Origin: an uncultured Bacteroidales bacterium
Lineage (GTDB): Bacteria; Bacteroidota; Bacteroidia; Bacteroidales; UBA932
Assembly (NCBI GenBank): GCA_946185205.1
Contig: CAMHIP010000004.1
Span: 1 to 48,768, forward strand
Direction: 5' to 3'
Length of the DNA stretch: 48,768 nucleotides
Numbering within the stretch: position 1 is the first letter of the stretch; each line of letters opens with the position of its first letter. Positions 26,401 to 35,130 of this stretch are shown piece after piece. The position numbers and the translations under genes are program-made. Below the pieces are notes generated by a model. The model was not told the origin of the DNA. It searched no databases and worked only from the letters and a program-made list of their open reading frames with translations.

Positions 26401-26570
26401 ACAAACTCCGCATCGAAGTGGTCAACTCGCTGTACAACAGGATGATCGGAGATGCCGTCCAATACCCGGATGAGCCCGGCGGACACTATACCCGCAGCTC
26501 ATATCCGCTGGTCGATGCCGATACGCCGCTCGTCCCGTCCGGCCTGCTTGACGTGCGGATCCTTTTCTAG
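23421..26570 (+). CDS. GH106-like alpha-L-rhamnosidase
   Basis: [78 protein letters not shown]; C-terminal jelly-roll [40 protein letters not shown]. Confidence 0.88.
   Translation: [1049 protein letters not shown]
26211..26254. repeat. Palindromic element copy E (degenerate, 3' half repeated), in frame inside the GH106 gene
   Basis: GGGAGGAGATTCCCAGTCGCAGCCGGGCATGACGGGAGCGCCGGGCATGACAG, encoding [18 protein letters not shown]. Confidence 0.65.
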
Positions 26571-27583
26571 GGAAAGACCGTCGGCGCGTCGCGGTCGCAG
26601 CTCAGCGTCCGGCCGTCTTCGCACCGGAGTTCGGCGACCTGGATGAAGGTCGAATTGGGCGAGAGCCCCTCGCTGCGGGGCGTGTCCGGCTGCAGGCCGC
26701 GGAAGCGACGCAAGTGCGTGAAATAGAAGATGTAGGCCCGGTCGCCCAGGACGACCACGTCGCCATGGTTGCCGGCCACGTCGTCAAAGGCGCCCCGGCC
26801 CGGCTCCTGCAACAGGTTGCCCTCCTGGCGGGTCCAGTGCTCCGCGTCGTCGCTCCGCCAGACGGCGAAGCCCTTCCATTCGTCGCAGATGAGCCACCAG
26901 GAACCCTTCCAGAAGAAGGCCTTGGGCCCTTCGCAGCTGCTGATGCCCGGCAGCAGGCCGTGGTCCTCCCAGTGATAGAGGTCGGGGCTGTCGGCCCAGG
27001 CGATGCGCTTGCCCGTGGGCTCGTCGTTGTACCACATCCGCCAGGTCCCGTCCGGCAGACGGGCCACGTCGGCATCGATGACCTTCTCCGAAATCAGGTC
27101 CAGTACCTGCTGGAACTTCCAGTGGATCAGGTCGTCCGAAGTCAGGTGGACGATGTGCCGCGGGTGGTCCCAGTCCGGGAAGATGCCGGGCACATAGGTC
27201 AGGTACATGTGGTATTCCCGGCCGTCATCCACCACGGACGGCGCCCAGTAGGTCGGGTCCGGATCGGGCGCATAGCCGATCTGCGCTTCCTGCAGGTAGG
27301 TCCAGTTTGCCAGGTCGGGGGAGGTGGCGATCCCGATGGGGGAGCCGTGCACCCATTCCGCGCCGCGTCCGTCGCGCAGGTCTGCCCGGCGGTTGGTGTA
27401 GAACATGTACCAAAGCCCGTCCCGGCGGTTCCGGATGATGACCGGGTCGGCGGCTCCGCCGTGCACCGGATCGACATAGAGCGGCTTGGGCGCGGCTTGG
27501 CTGCAAGATGGCGGCACGCCGTCCGCCTGTCCGACGAGACAGGAGAACAGGCACGCGGCCAGCAGGGGAAGAATCTGTATCAT
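26567..27583 (-). CDS. Five-bladed beta-propeller glycosidase (GH43-like)
   Basis: DPVHGGAADPVIIRNRRDGLWYMFYTNRR, GIATSPDLANWTYL, YWAPSVVDDGREYHMYLTYV, IDADVARLPDGTWRMWYND. Confidence 0.6.
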   Translation of the reverse strand: MIQILPLLAACLFSCLVGQADGVPPSCSQAAPKPLYVDPVHGGAADPVIIRNRRDGLWYMFYTNRRADLRDGRGAEWVHGSPIGIATSPDLANWTYLQEAQIGYAPDPDPTYWAPSVVDDGREYHMYLTYVPGIFPDWDHPRHIVHLTSDDLIHWKFQQVLDLISEKVIDADVARLPDGTWRMWYNDEPTGKRIAWADSPDLYHWEDHGLLPGISSCEGPKAFFWKGSWWLICDEWKGFAVWRSDDAEHWTRQEGNLLQEPGRGAFDDVAGNHGDVVVLGDRAYIFYFTHLRRFRGLQPDTPRSEGLSPNSTFIQVAELRCEDGRTLSCDRDAPTVFP

Positions 27584-27590
27584 AGGCGGA

Positions 27591-28385
27591 TCAAGCTTGT
27601 TCGCGCTGCAGGTCCCGGGCGATGTCCGGGAGGCGGTCGATGGGTTCCCATTGCGACAGGATGCGGGCGGCTTCCGTGCCGTCCGACTGGGTGAGGATAT
27701 GCTGGTAGAAGCCCTCCGCGCCCTCCACGGCGTACAGCCCGCAGCTCAGCGTCTCGCCGGGCGGGGTCTCCCGCAGCCACTTGATCTGCATGGAACGGAG
27801 GCGGTGGCCCGACAGGAAGCCGTCCGTGGCCGTGAGCATGGCGATGGAGAGGTAGCTGCGGTTGCCGACATGCCCGTTGAAATCGAGGTCCAGCAGGTTG
27901 ACATGGTGCCGGACGCTGCCCATGGGTGCGCCCGGAGCGGGGAAGCGGCTCTTGCGGGGCGCCTCCGGCAGGGCGGCTTCCGGGAGCACGGTGATGGCCG
28001 AGGCCGCGGCGTCGGTGTGCGCCAGGCTGTGCGTGGCCGTGTCCAGCAGGCTCCAGCAGCCGCTGCCGCGCACGATTTCTTCCTGCGTGGCGGCTTTGCG
28101 GATGATGAAATCGCTGTAGATACGCAAGGGGGTGATCTCCCGGATCCAGATGCACACATCCACCTCGTCCGTCCAGAAGACATCGACGGGCCGGAATTCG
28201 CTCCGCAATTCGGTGACGACCCACATCAGCCCCTGCTTCACGAGATCGAACGCCGCCACGTGCAGGATGGTCATGTAGCGGGCGAAACTGTCCTGAAACC
28301 AGAGCAGGACGGCGCCCGGCGTCATCCGGTAGTGCATGTCCATCAGGTCGGCGGTGATGGAATACCTGTGCGTATAACGATCCAT
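27591..28385 (-). CDS. Acyl-ACP thioesterase
   Basis: Double hot-dog pattern: DMHYRMTPGAVLLWFQDSFARYM, WVVTELRSEFRPVDVFWTDEVDVCIWIREI, VNLLDLDFNGHVGNRSYLSIAM. Confidence 0.8.
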   Translation of the reverse strand: MDRYTHRYSITADLMDMHYRMTPGAVLLWFQDSFARYMTILHVAAFDLVKQGLMWVVTELRSEFRPVDVFWTDEVDVCIWIREITPLRIYSDFIIRKAATQEEIVRGSGCWSLLDTATHSLAHTDAAASAITVLPEAALPEAPRKSRFPAPGAPMGSVRHHVNLLDLDFNGHVGNRSYLSIAMLTATDGFLSGHRLRSMQIKWLRETPPGETLSCGLYAVEGAEGFYQHILTQSDGTEAARILSQWEPIDRLPDIARDLQREQA

Positions 28386-28396
28386 GAATCAGTGTA

Positions 28397-29809
28397 TTAT
28401 CTGCCCGGCGCGAAGCCCCCGATCTTCATGTCCCCGCCGTCCGGGGTGAAGGCGTCCCAGGTGACGTTGCGCACGATCAGGTTGCGGGTGTTGGTGACGT
28501 TGCTCACGAACTTGGTCAGCTTGCCCACGTGGACGTCCTCGATGGTCACGCCGTCGATCGGATCGCGTTCGTCGCCGTTGAACTCATAGACGGCCTCGGC
28601 CTGGCGGCAGGTGGCGCCGCGGATGCCGATGTTGCGGATCTTCGTGATCCGGGTCTCGAAGGTCGGCACGATGTCGCGCCACTGGTAGAGCACGTCCGTG
28701 TCGATCTCGAACACGCGGTTGGCCTTGTCGGCGCTCACGTTCTCCATCCAGATGTCCTCCAGCAGGCCGCCGCGGCGGTGGTTGGTCTTGATGTAGAGCA
28801 TCCGGTAGACGGCGTCGGTGGATTTGCAGTCATGCATATAGACATGCTGCACGCCGCCGGCCATCTCGCTGCCGATGCCCATCAGGCAGTGGCCCTGGAC
28901 CACTTCGCAGTTGCGCACGACCACGTACGCCGTCGGCGTGTCGAGCCGCCAGGCGTCCTGGTTGCGGCCGGACTTGATCACCACGGCGTCGTCGCCCTGG
29001 TCGAAGACGCAGTCCTCCACGACGGCGTGCTGCGTCATTTCCAGGTCGATGCCGTCGTTGTTGTGGCCGTGGGCATAGACGTGCAGACCGTGCACCCAGG
29101 CGTCCCGGCAGAGGTACAGGTGGATGGTCCAGAAGGGGCTGTCCTGGATGCGGAAGTCGCTGAGCTGCACGTTGGTGCAGCGGTTGAACTGGATGAGGTG
29201 CGGGCGCATGTTCGCCTCGCCCTCCTCCATCCGGCGGTGTTCGACCGGAATGCCGGTCGAACACATCGCGTAGAGCTGCCGGGTGGCCTGGATGTGCGCC
29301 TCGGGGCGCGCGAACCAGGTCCGCCAGAAGTCCATTTTCGGATGGATGAGTCCCGGGCCGCCGATGCCCACGTTTTCACATTCGTAGGCATAGATCAGCG
29401 GGGAATAGTTCATGCATTCCGTCCCTTCCCAGGAGGTCCGCACGGCCGGCAGATACAGCTTGGGATCGTCCTCGAAGACGAGCTCGGCGCCTTCCGACAG
29501 CCAGAGCTGGCAGTTGCTCTCGAAGTGGACGGGGCCTGTGAGCCACTGTCCGGCGGGCACCACCACGCGGCCGCCTCCGGCCTTGCGGCAGGCGGCCATC
29601 GCCTTGGCGAAGGCCTGCGTCGTGGCCGTCACGTTGCCCGGCCGGGCGCCGAATTTCGTGATGGGGAAGTCCCTGGCCGGGAATACATACATCTCCAGCG
29701 GCGCGAATTCGAACGGGGCCTCGGAGGCCGTGACGACGGTCTGCGCCGGGGCGCAGAAACTGCCTGCAGCCAGCAGGACGAGCGTGAGGAGGGAATGGAA
29801 TACTTTCAT
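28397..29809 (-). CDS. GH28 polygalacturonase-like
   Basis: Likely start MKVFHSLLTLVLLAAGSFCAPAQ at 29809; HNNDGIDLEMTQHAVVEDCVFDQGDDAVVIKSGRNQD; QGHCLMGIGSEMAGG. Confidence 0.88.
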   Translation of the reverse strand: MKVFHSLLTLVLLAAGSFCAPAQTVVTASEAPFEFAPLEMYVFPARDFPITKFGARPGNVTATTQAFAKAMAACRKAGGGRVVVPAGQWLTGPVHFESNCQLWLSEGAELVFEDDPKLYLPAVRTSWEGTECMNYSPLIYAYECENVGIGGPGLIHPKMDFWRTWFARPEAHIQATRQLYAMCSTGIPVEHRRMEEGEANMRPHLIQFNRCTNVQLSDFRIQDSPFWTIHLYLCRDAWVHGLHVYAHGHNNDGIDLEMTQHAVVEDCVFDQGDDAVVIKSGRNQDAWRLDTPTAYVVVRNCEVVQGHCLMGIGSEMAGGVQHVYMHDCKSTDAVYRMLYIKTNHRRGGLLEDIWMENVSADKANRVFEIDTDVLYQWRDIVPTFETRITKIRNIGIRGATCRQAEAVYEFNGDERDPIDGVTIEDVHVGKLTKFVSNVTNTRNLIVRNVTWDAFTPDGGDMKIGGFAPGR

Positions 29810-29829
29810 GATCAGCGGGTTGTGCAATT

Positions 29830-31242
29830 CTACTTGAACAGGGCGTGGGCGCCGAGCATGGCCTGCGGGTTCAGGGCCTCGTCGAGCTTCTCCTTCGTCA
29901 TCAGACCGTCCTCGAGGACGATGTCATAAACGCTGCGGCCGGTCTCGAGGGCCTTCTTGGCCACCTTGGTGCTGCCCTTGTAGCCGATGTACGGGTTGAG
30001 GGCCGTGACGATGCCGATGGAGTTCTTGACCATCTCGTAGCAGTGCTCCGCGTTGACGGTGATGCCCTCCACGCACTTGGTGCGCAGGGTCTCGATGGCG
30101 TTGCACAGCCAGGTGACGCTCTCGAGCACGGATTCGCAGATGACGGGCTCCATCACGTTGAGCTGCAGCTGGCCGGCCTCGGCGGCGAAGGCCACGGTGG
30201 TGTCGTTGCCGATCACCTTGAAACAGACCTGGTTGGTCACCTCGGGGATCACGGGGTTGACCTTGCCCGGCATGATGGAAGAGCCCGGCGCCATCGGCGG
30301 CAGGTTGATCTCGTGCAGGCCGCAGCGGGGGCCGGACGCCATCAGGCGCAGGTCGTTGCAGATCTTGGAGAGCTTGATGGCGAGGCGCTTGAGGGCGGCG
30401 GAGTAGCTGACGTAAGCGCCCGTGTCCGGGGTGGCCTCCACCAGGTCCTCGGCCTTGGTGAGCGTGTCGCCGCAGAGCTCGGACATGCGGCGGGTGCAGA
30501 GCTCCGCGAAGCCCGGCACGGCGTTGAGGCCGGTGCCGATGGCGGTGCCGCCCATGTTGATCTCGCGCAGGAGCACGGCGTTGCGCTCCAGGTTGGCGAT
30601 CTCCTCTTCAAGGTTGGTCGCGAAGGCGTTGAACTCCTGTCCCGCGGTCATCGGGACGGCGTCCTGCAGCTGGGTGCGGCCCATCTTGATGTAGTCCTTG
30701 AATTCCACGCCCTTGGCGCGGAAAGCGGCGATCAGGGCGCCCAGGCTGCTGACGAGCTTCTTGTTCATCCGCACGAAGGTGTAGCGGAAGGCGGTCGGGT
30801 AGGCGTCGTTGGTCGATTGGGCGCAGTTGACGTGGTCGTTGGGGGAGCAGTACTGGTATTCGCCCTTCTTGTGACCCATCAGCTCGAGGGCGCGGTTGGC
30901 GATCACCTCGTTGGCGTTCATGTTGACGGAGGTGCCGGCGCCGCCCTGCATCATGTCGACGGGGAACTGGTCGTGGAACTTGCCTCCCACGATCTCGCGG
31001 CAGGCCGCGCAGATGGCTTCGGCGATCTTCTTGTCCAGCACGCCGAGTTCGGCGTTGGCGGTGGCGGCGGCCATCTTGACGTAAGCGATGGCGATCACGT
31101 ACTCCGGATAGTCGCACATCCGGGTATTGGAAATTTTGTAGTTGTTGAGTGCGCGCTGTGTCTGCACGCCATAGTAGGCCTCGGCGGGGACTTGGAGCTC
31201 GCCGAGCAGGTCGCTTTCGACCCGGAATTTCTGTTCAGACAT
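29830..31242 (-). CDS. aspA: Aspartate ammonia-lyase
   Basis: MSEQKFRVESDLLGELQVPAEAYYGVQTQRALNNYKIS; signature GSSIMPGKVNPVIPE; MGRTQLQDAVPMTAGQEF. Confidence 0.92.
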   Translation of the reverse strand: MSEQKFRVESDLLGELQVPAEAYYGVQTQRALNNYKISNTRMCDYPEYVIAIAYVKMAAATANAELGVLDKKIAEAICAACREIVGGKFHDQFPVDMMQGGAGTSVNMNANEVIANRALELMGHKKGEYQYCSPNDHVNCAQSTNDAYPTAFRYTFVRMNKKLVSSLGALIAAFRAKGVEFKDYIKMGRTQLQDAVPMTAGQEFNAFATNLEEEIANLERNAVLLREINMGGTAIGTGLNAVPGFAELCTRRMSELCGDTLTKAEDLVEATPDTGAYVSYSAALKRLAIKLSKICNDLRLMASGPRCGLHEINLPPMAPGSSIMPGKVNPVIPEVTNQVCFKVIGNDTTVAFAAEAGQLQLNVMEPVICESVLESVTWLCNAIETLRTKCVEGITVNAEHCYEMVKNSIGIVTALNPYIGYKGSTKVAKKALETGRSVYDIVLEDGLMTKEKLDEALNPQAMLGAHALFK

Positions 31243-31330
31243 AGATGATTTCGTTATCAGGTTCAGTGTTTTTTTGCCCCATCGGGCAGACAAAAGTAGT
31301 GCGGAATTCCTGAAAAAACAAAAAAATGCT

Positions 31331-31338
31331 TACCTTTG
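31331..31338 (+). promoter_or_regulatory. Putative Bacteroidetes -7 element (TACCTTTG)
   Basis: TAnnTTTG match upstream of the GH28 gene at 31394; shares AAAAATG(C/A)TTACCTTTG with the kdgK upstream region. Confidence 0.5.
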
Positions 31339-31393
31339 AAGAACCAAGCGACCACAACCAATTATAAATAATAACTAACCCGTTATTCTCGAC

Positions 31394-32653
31394 ATGAAGA
31401 AAATTCTCACCACCCTTGCCGGACTCGCGCTCGCGGGCCTGAGCCTGCTTGCCGGCAATGTCTGGCCGGACGGCACCAAGATGGACAAGTGGTTCACTTC
31501 CAAGCCCGCAGCCCTCAAGGGGCAGGAGGCCGTGCGCTTCGTCATCACCGACTACGGCGTGGCCTGCGACAGCACGCTCCTGCAGACCGAGGCGATCCAG
31601 AAGGTCATCGACCTCGCGGCGGAGAAGGGCGGCGGCACCGTCGTCATCCCGCAGGGCACGTTCCTGACCAGTTCGCTCTTCTTCAAGAGCAAGACGCATC
31701 TCTACCTGGAGAAGGGCGCCGTGCTGAAGGGAAGTGACGACGTGTCCGACTACGCCGTGGTGCCCGTGCACATCGAGGGGGTGATTCAGCCCTACATCGC
31801 CGCGCTGGTCAACGCCTACGAGTGCGACGGCTTCTCGATCCGCGGCGAAGGCGTCATCGACGGCAACGGCCTGCGCTACTGGCGCGATTTCTGGACCCGC
31901 CGCAAGGTCAACCCCAAATGCACCAACCTGGAAGCCCTCCGCCCGCGCCTCTTCTACGCGGCGAACAGCAAGAACGTCCTGCTCGAAGGCGTGACCCTGC
32001 GCAACCCGGGCTTCTGGACCACCCACTTCTACAAGTGCGACTATGTCCGCGTCAAGGACATCGTGATCTATGCGCCGAAGAAACCGGTCCCGGCCCCGTC
32101 CTCCGACGGCGTGGACATCGACGCCTGCAACAACTTCCACATCACCGGCTGCAGCTTCCAGAACAGCGACGACCTCATCGCCATCAAGGGCGGCAAGGGC
32201 CCCTGGGCCGACCAGGATCCGGACAACGGCACCAACTCCAACATCCTCGTGGAGAACACCTGGTTCGGTCCCGGCTCCGCGATGGTGACCTTCGGCAGCG
32301 AGTGCGTGGGCGGCCGCAACGTCATCCTGCGCAACTGCGTGGGCGCCGGCGCCTCCCGCGTCCTGTGGCTCAAGATGCGCCCCGACACCCCGCAGAACTA
32401 CGAGTACATCCTCGTGGAGAACATCACCGGCGAGGTGGGCAACTTCATCTACATCCACCCCTGGACCCAGTTCTTCGACCTCAAGGGCCGCAAGGACATC
32501 CCGAAATCCTACGGTTCCCACATCCTGATGCGCAACTGCGAGGTGACCTGCACCCGCAAGCCCTACGACATCGTGGAGAAGCCGGAAGAATTCGAGCTCA
32601 GCGACATCAAGTACGAGAACATCAAGATCATCGACAAATCCAATCAGCAGTAG
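31394..32653 (+). CDS. GH28 polygalacturonase-like
   Basis: MKKILTTLAGLALAGLSLLAGN signal peptide; SSDGVDIDACNNFHITGCSFQNSDDLIAIKGGKG; VTFGSECVGGRNVILRNCV. Confidence 0.88.
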   Translation: MKKILTTLAGLALAGLSLLAGNVWPDGTKMDKWFTSKPAALKGQEAVRFVITDYGVACDSTLLQTEAIQKVIDLAAEKGGGTVVIPQGTFLTSSLFFKSKTHLYLEKGAVLKGSDDVSDYAVVPVHIEGVIQPYIAALVNAYECDGFSIRGEGVIDGNGLRYWRDFWTRRKVNPKCTNLEALRPRLFYAANSKNVLLEGVTLRNPGFWTTHFYKCDYVRVKDIVIYAPKKPVPAPSSDGVDIDACNNFHITGCSFQNSDDLIAIKGGKGPWADQDPDNGTNSNILVENTWFGPGSAMVTFGSECVGGRNVILRNCVGAGASRVLWLKMRPDTPQNYEYILVENITGEVGNFIYIHPWTQFFDLKGRKDIPKSYGSHILMRNCEVTCTRKPYDIVEKPEEFELSDIKYENIKIIDKSNQQ

Positions 32654-32656
32654 CAT

Positions 32657-35083
32657 ATGAAAAAGACGGCTTTGACTGCCTTGGGCTGCCTCTGCTGCGC
32701 CCTCGCTCTCCAGGCTGCCGCTCCGAAGCAGAAAATGGCGAAGTTCATTCAGAAAGAAATGGACTTCGCCATTTCGCAGTCCATGCGGATGTATGACTCC
32801 GTCAAGGACCTGGACGGACGCCTGGTCAACACGACCCGTGACGGCCGGCTCGAGACCTGCGACTCCAAGAACTGGGTGGCGGGCTTCTTCCCCGGGACCC
32901 TGTGGTATCTCTATGAGTATTCGCAGGATCCGGCCATCCGCGCGGCGGCCGAACGGATGACGGAGCGCATGGCGCCCGAACAGTTCAACACCGACAACCA
33001 CGACGTCGGCTTCATGGTCTATTGCAGCTACGGGGCGGGCTTCCGCCTGACCGGCCGGGACGACTACCGGCAGGCGGTCGTCAATGCCGGCAGGTCCCTC
33101 GCCACCCGCTTCAACCCCGCCGTGGGCTGCACCCGGTCCTGGAACCCGCAGCCGCGCAAGGGGCGCGACTTCATCGTCATCGTGGACAACATGATGAACC
33201 TGGAGCTGCTCACGGTGACCTCCGCCCTGACCGCTGACCCGCAGTATCTGGAGATGGCGTGTACGCACGCCAACACCACGATCCGCAACCACTACCGTCC
33301 CGACTACAGCTCCTGGCACGTGGTCAATTACAACGGGGAGACGGGAGAGATCATCAGCAAGGAGACCGAGCAGGGCTATGCGGACGGCTCCGCCTGGTCG
33401 CGCGGCCAGGCCTGGGGCCTGTACGGCTTCACGATGATGTACCGCCAGACCCGCGATCCCCGCTTCCTGGAGCAGGCCGTGCAGATCGGCCGTTTCCTGA
33501 TGAACCATCCGGCCCTGCCCAAGGACAAGATCCCGTACTGGGACCTGGACGTCCCGGTGACGAAGGACACTCCGCGGGACGCCTCCTCCGCCTGCATCAT
33601 GGCTTCGGCCCTGATCGAACTGTCCACCTTCGTGGAGGATCCCGTTCTCTCGCAGCAGTTCCTCACCCTGGCGGAGCAGCAGCTCCAATCTCTCTCCAAG
33701 GCCCCCTACAAGGCGAAAGCGGGGGAGAACGCCAACTTCATCCTGAAGCACTGCACGGCCAACAAGCCGGCGAACACCTTCGATACGCCGCTCGTGTATG
33801 CCGATTACTACTACATCGAGGCGCTGCTGCGCTACAAACGCCTGCTGGAGGGCCGCCCGGTCGTGGATGTGCGCACCGTGGTCTCCGGCAACCCGGACCG
33901 CCAGCTCTGGATCTCCACGCTGGACCGCATCGCCCGTCCCGTGCTGACGAACCTGGCGGCGGGCACGCTGAAGCGCAACCTGCCCTTCGAGTCCCTGTCC
34001 GACGATCCGAACCGCAAGGAAGTGTCCCGCCTGGAGGCCTTCGGCCGCACGGTCTGCGGCATCGCCCCCTGGCTGGAACTGGGCCCGGACGACAGCCCGG
34101 AAGGGCGCCTGCGCGCCGAGTATATCGAGCTGACGCTCCAGGCGCTGGCGAACTCCGCCGACCCGGCGTGCCCCGACCGGCTGGTCTGGGACGGGAGCCA
34201 CGGGGGACAGGCCCTGGTGGACGCCGCGTTCCTTGCGCAGGGGCTCCTGCGCGCCCCGACGCAGCTCTGGGGCCGGCTCAGCCCGAAGGCGCAGGCAGAC
34301 CTCGTGGCCGCCCTGCAGTCCTCGCGGGAGATCCGCCCGGGGGAGAGCAACTGGCTGCTCTTCGCCAGCATCGTGGAGGCGGCGCTGCTGCAGTTCACCG
34401 GCAGCTGCGAGATGGACCGGCTGCTCTACGGCGTGGACCGCTTCCTGCATGACGGCTGGTACAAGGGCGACGGATGGTACGGGGACGGCCGCGAATTCCA
34501 TTTCGACTACTACAATTCGCTGGTGATCCAGCCGATGCTGACCGACGTGCTGCGCGTCCTGCAGGGCCGCGTCCCCGCCGAGGCGCAGTATCTGCCGCAG
34601 CAGCTGGCCCGGGAGGCCCGCTATGCCTCGCAGCTCGAACGCCTGATCTCGCCGGAAGGGACCTATCCGGCCGTGGGCCGGTCGATCACCTACCGCTTCG
34701 GCTCCTTCCACGCCCTGGCACACGCCGCCCTGCAGCACAACCTGCCCGAAGGGCTTCCCGCCGCGCAGGTGCGCAGCGCGCTGACCGCCGTGATCCGCCG
34801 CCAGCTTTCCGTGCCCGGCAACTTCGACCGGGACGGCTGGCTGACCGTGGGCTTCTCCGGCCACCAGCTTCACATGTCCGAGCCGTACATCAACACCGGC
34901 AGCGAATACCTCTGCTGCGCCGTTTTCCTGCCGCTGGGCCTGCCTGCGGAAGACCCGTTCTGGGCGGATCCGGCCCGGGAATGGACCGGCCTGCGGGCCT
35001 GGAAAGGGGAGGATGTCGGCGCCGACCACGCCATCCGCGACCTTGACGCCGTCCCGCTGCGGCACCCCTTGCAGCAGAACTGA
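32657..35083 (+). CDS. Two-domain protein: N-terminal GH88-like unsaturated glucuronyl hydrolase fused to C-terminal DUF2264 (GH154-like)
   Basis: GH88: NTDNHDVGFMVYCSYGAGFRLT, DNMMNLELL, GYADGSAWSRGQAWGLYGFTMMYR. DUF2264: RLEAFGRTVCGIAPWLEL, SNWLLFASIVEAALLQF, WYKGDGWYGDGREFHFDYYNSLVIQPML. One uninterrupted 808-aa frame. Confidence 0.82.
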   Translation: MKKTALTALGCLCCALALQAAAPKQKMAKFIQKEMDFAISQSMRMYDSVKDLDGRLVNTTRDGRLETCDSKNWVAGFFPGTLWYLYEYSQDPAIRAAAERMTERMAPEQFNTDNHDVGFMVYCSYGAGFRLTGRDDYRQAVVNAGRSLATRFNPAVGCTRSWNPQPRKGRDFIVIVDNMMNLELLTVTSALTADPQYLEMACTHANTTIRNHYRPDYSSWHVVNYNGETGEIISKETEQGYADGSAWSRGQAWGLYGFTMMYRQTRDPRFLEQAVQIGRFLMNHPALPKDKIPYWDLDVPVTKDTPRDASSACIMASALIELSTFVEDPVLSQQFLTLAEQQLQSLSKAPYKAKAGENANFILKHCTANKPANTFDTPLVYADYYYIEALLRYKRLLEGRPVVDVRTVVSGNPDRQLWISTLDRIARPVLTNLAAGTLKRNLPFESLSDDPNRKEVSRLEAFGRTVCGIAPWLELGPDDSPEGRLRAEYIELTLQALANSADPACPDRLVWDGSHGGQALVDAAFLAQGLLRAPTQLWGRLSPKAQADLVAALQSSREIRPGESNWLLFASIVEAALLQFTGSCEMDRLLYGVDRFLHDGWYKGDGWYGDGREFHFDYYNSLVIQPMLTDVLRVLQGRVPAEAQYLPQQLAREARYASQLERLISPEGTYPAVGRSITYRFGSFHALAHAALQHNLPEGLPAAQVRSALTAVIRRQLSVPGNFDRDGWLTVGFSGHQLHMSEPYINTGSEYLCCAVFLPLGLPAEDPFWADPAREWTGLRAWKGEDVGADHAIRDLDAVPLRHPLQQN

Positions 35084-35099
35084 AAAATGATTACCTTTG
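35069..35099 (+). promoter_or_regulatory. Putative sigma-ABfr-type promoter (TTG-N20-TACCTTTG) before kdgK
   Basis: TTG at 35069-35071 and TACCTTTG at 35092-35099; the -33 part lies inside the 3' end of the preceding gene. Confidence 0.6.
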
Positions 35100-35130
35100 T
35101 GAGATTGAAATTTTAATACAACTAACCCAT

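Noticed and set aside
31235-35065. 1276-aa minus-strand ORF opposite GH28 and GH88-DUF2264
   Set aside because: Antisense to well-supported CDSs; no coherent domain; compositionally biased.
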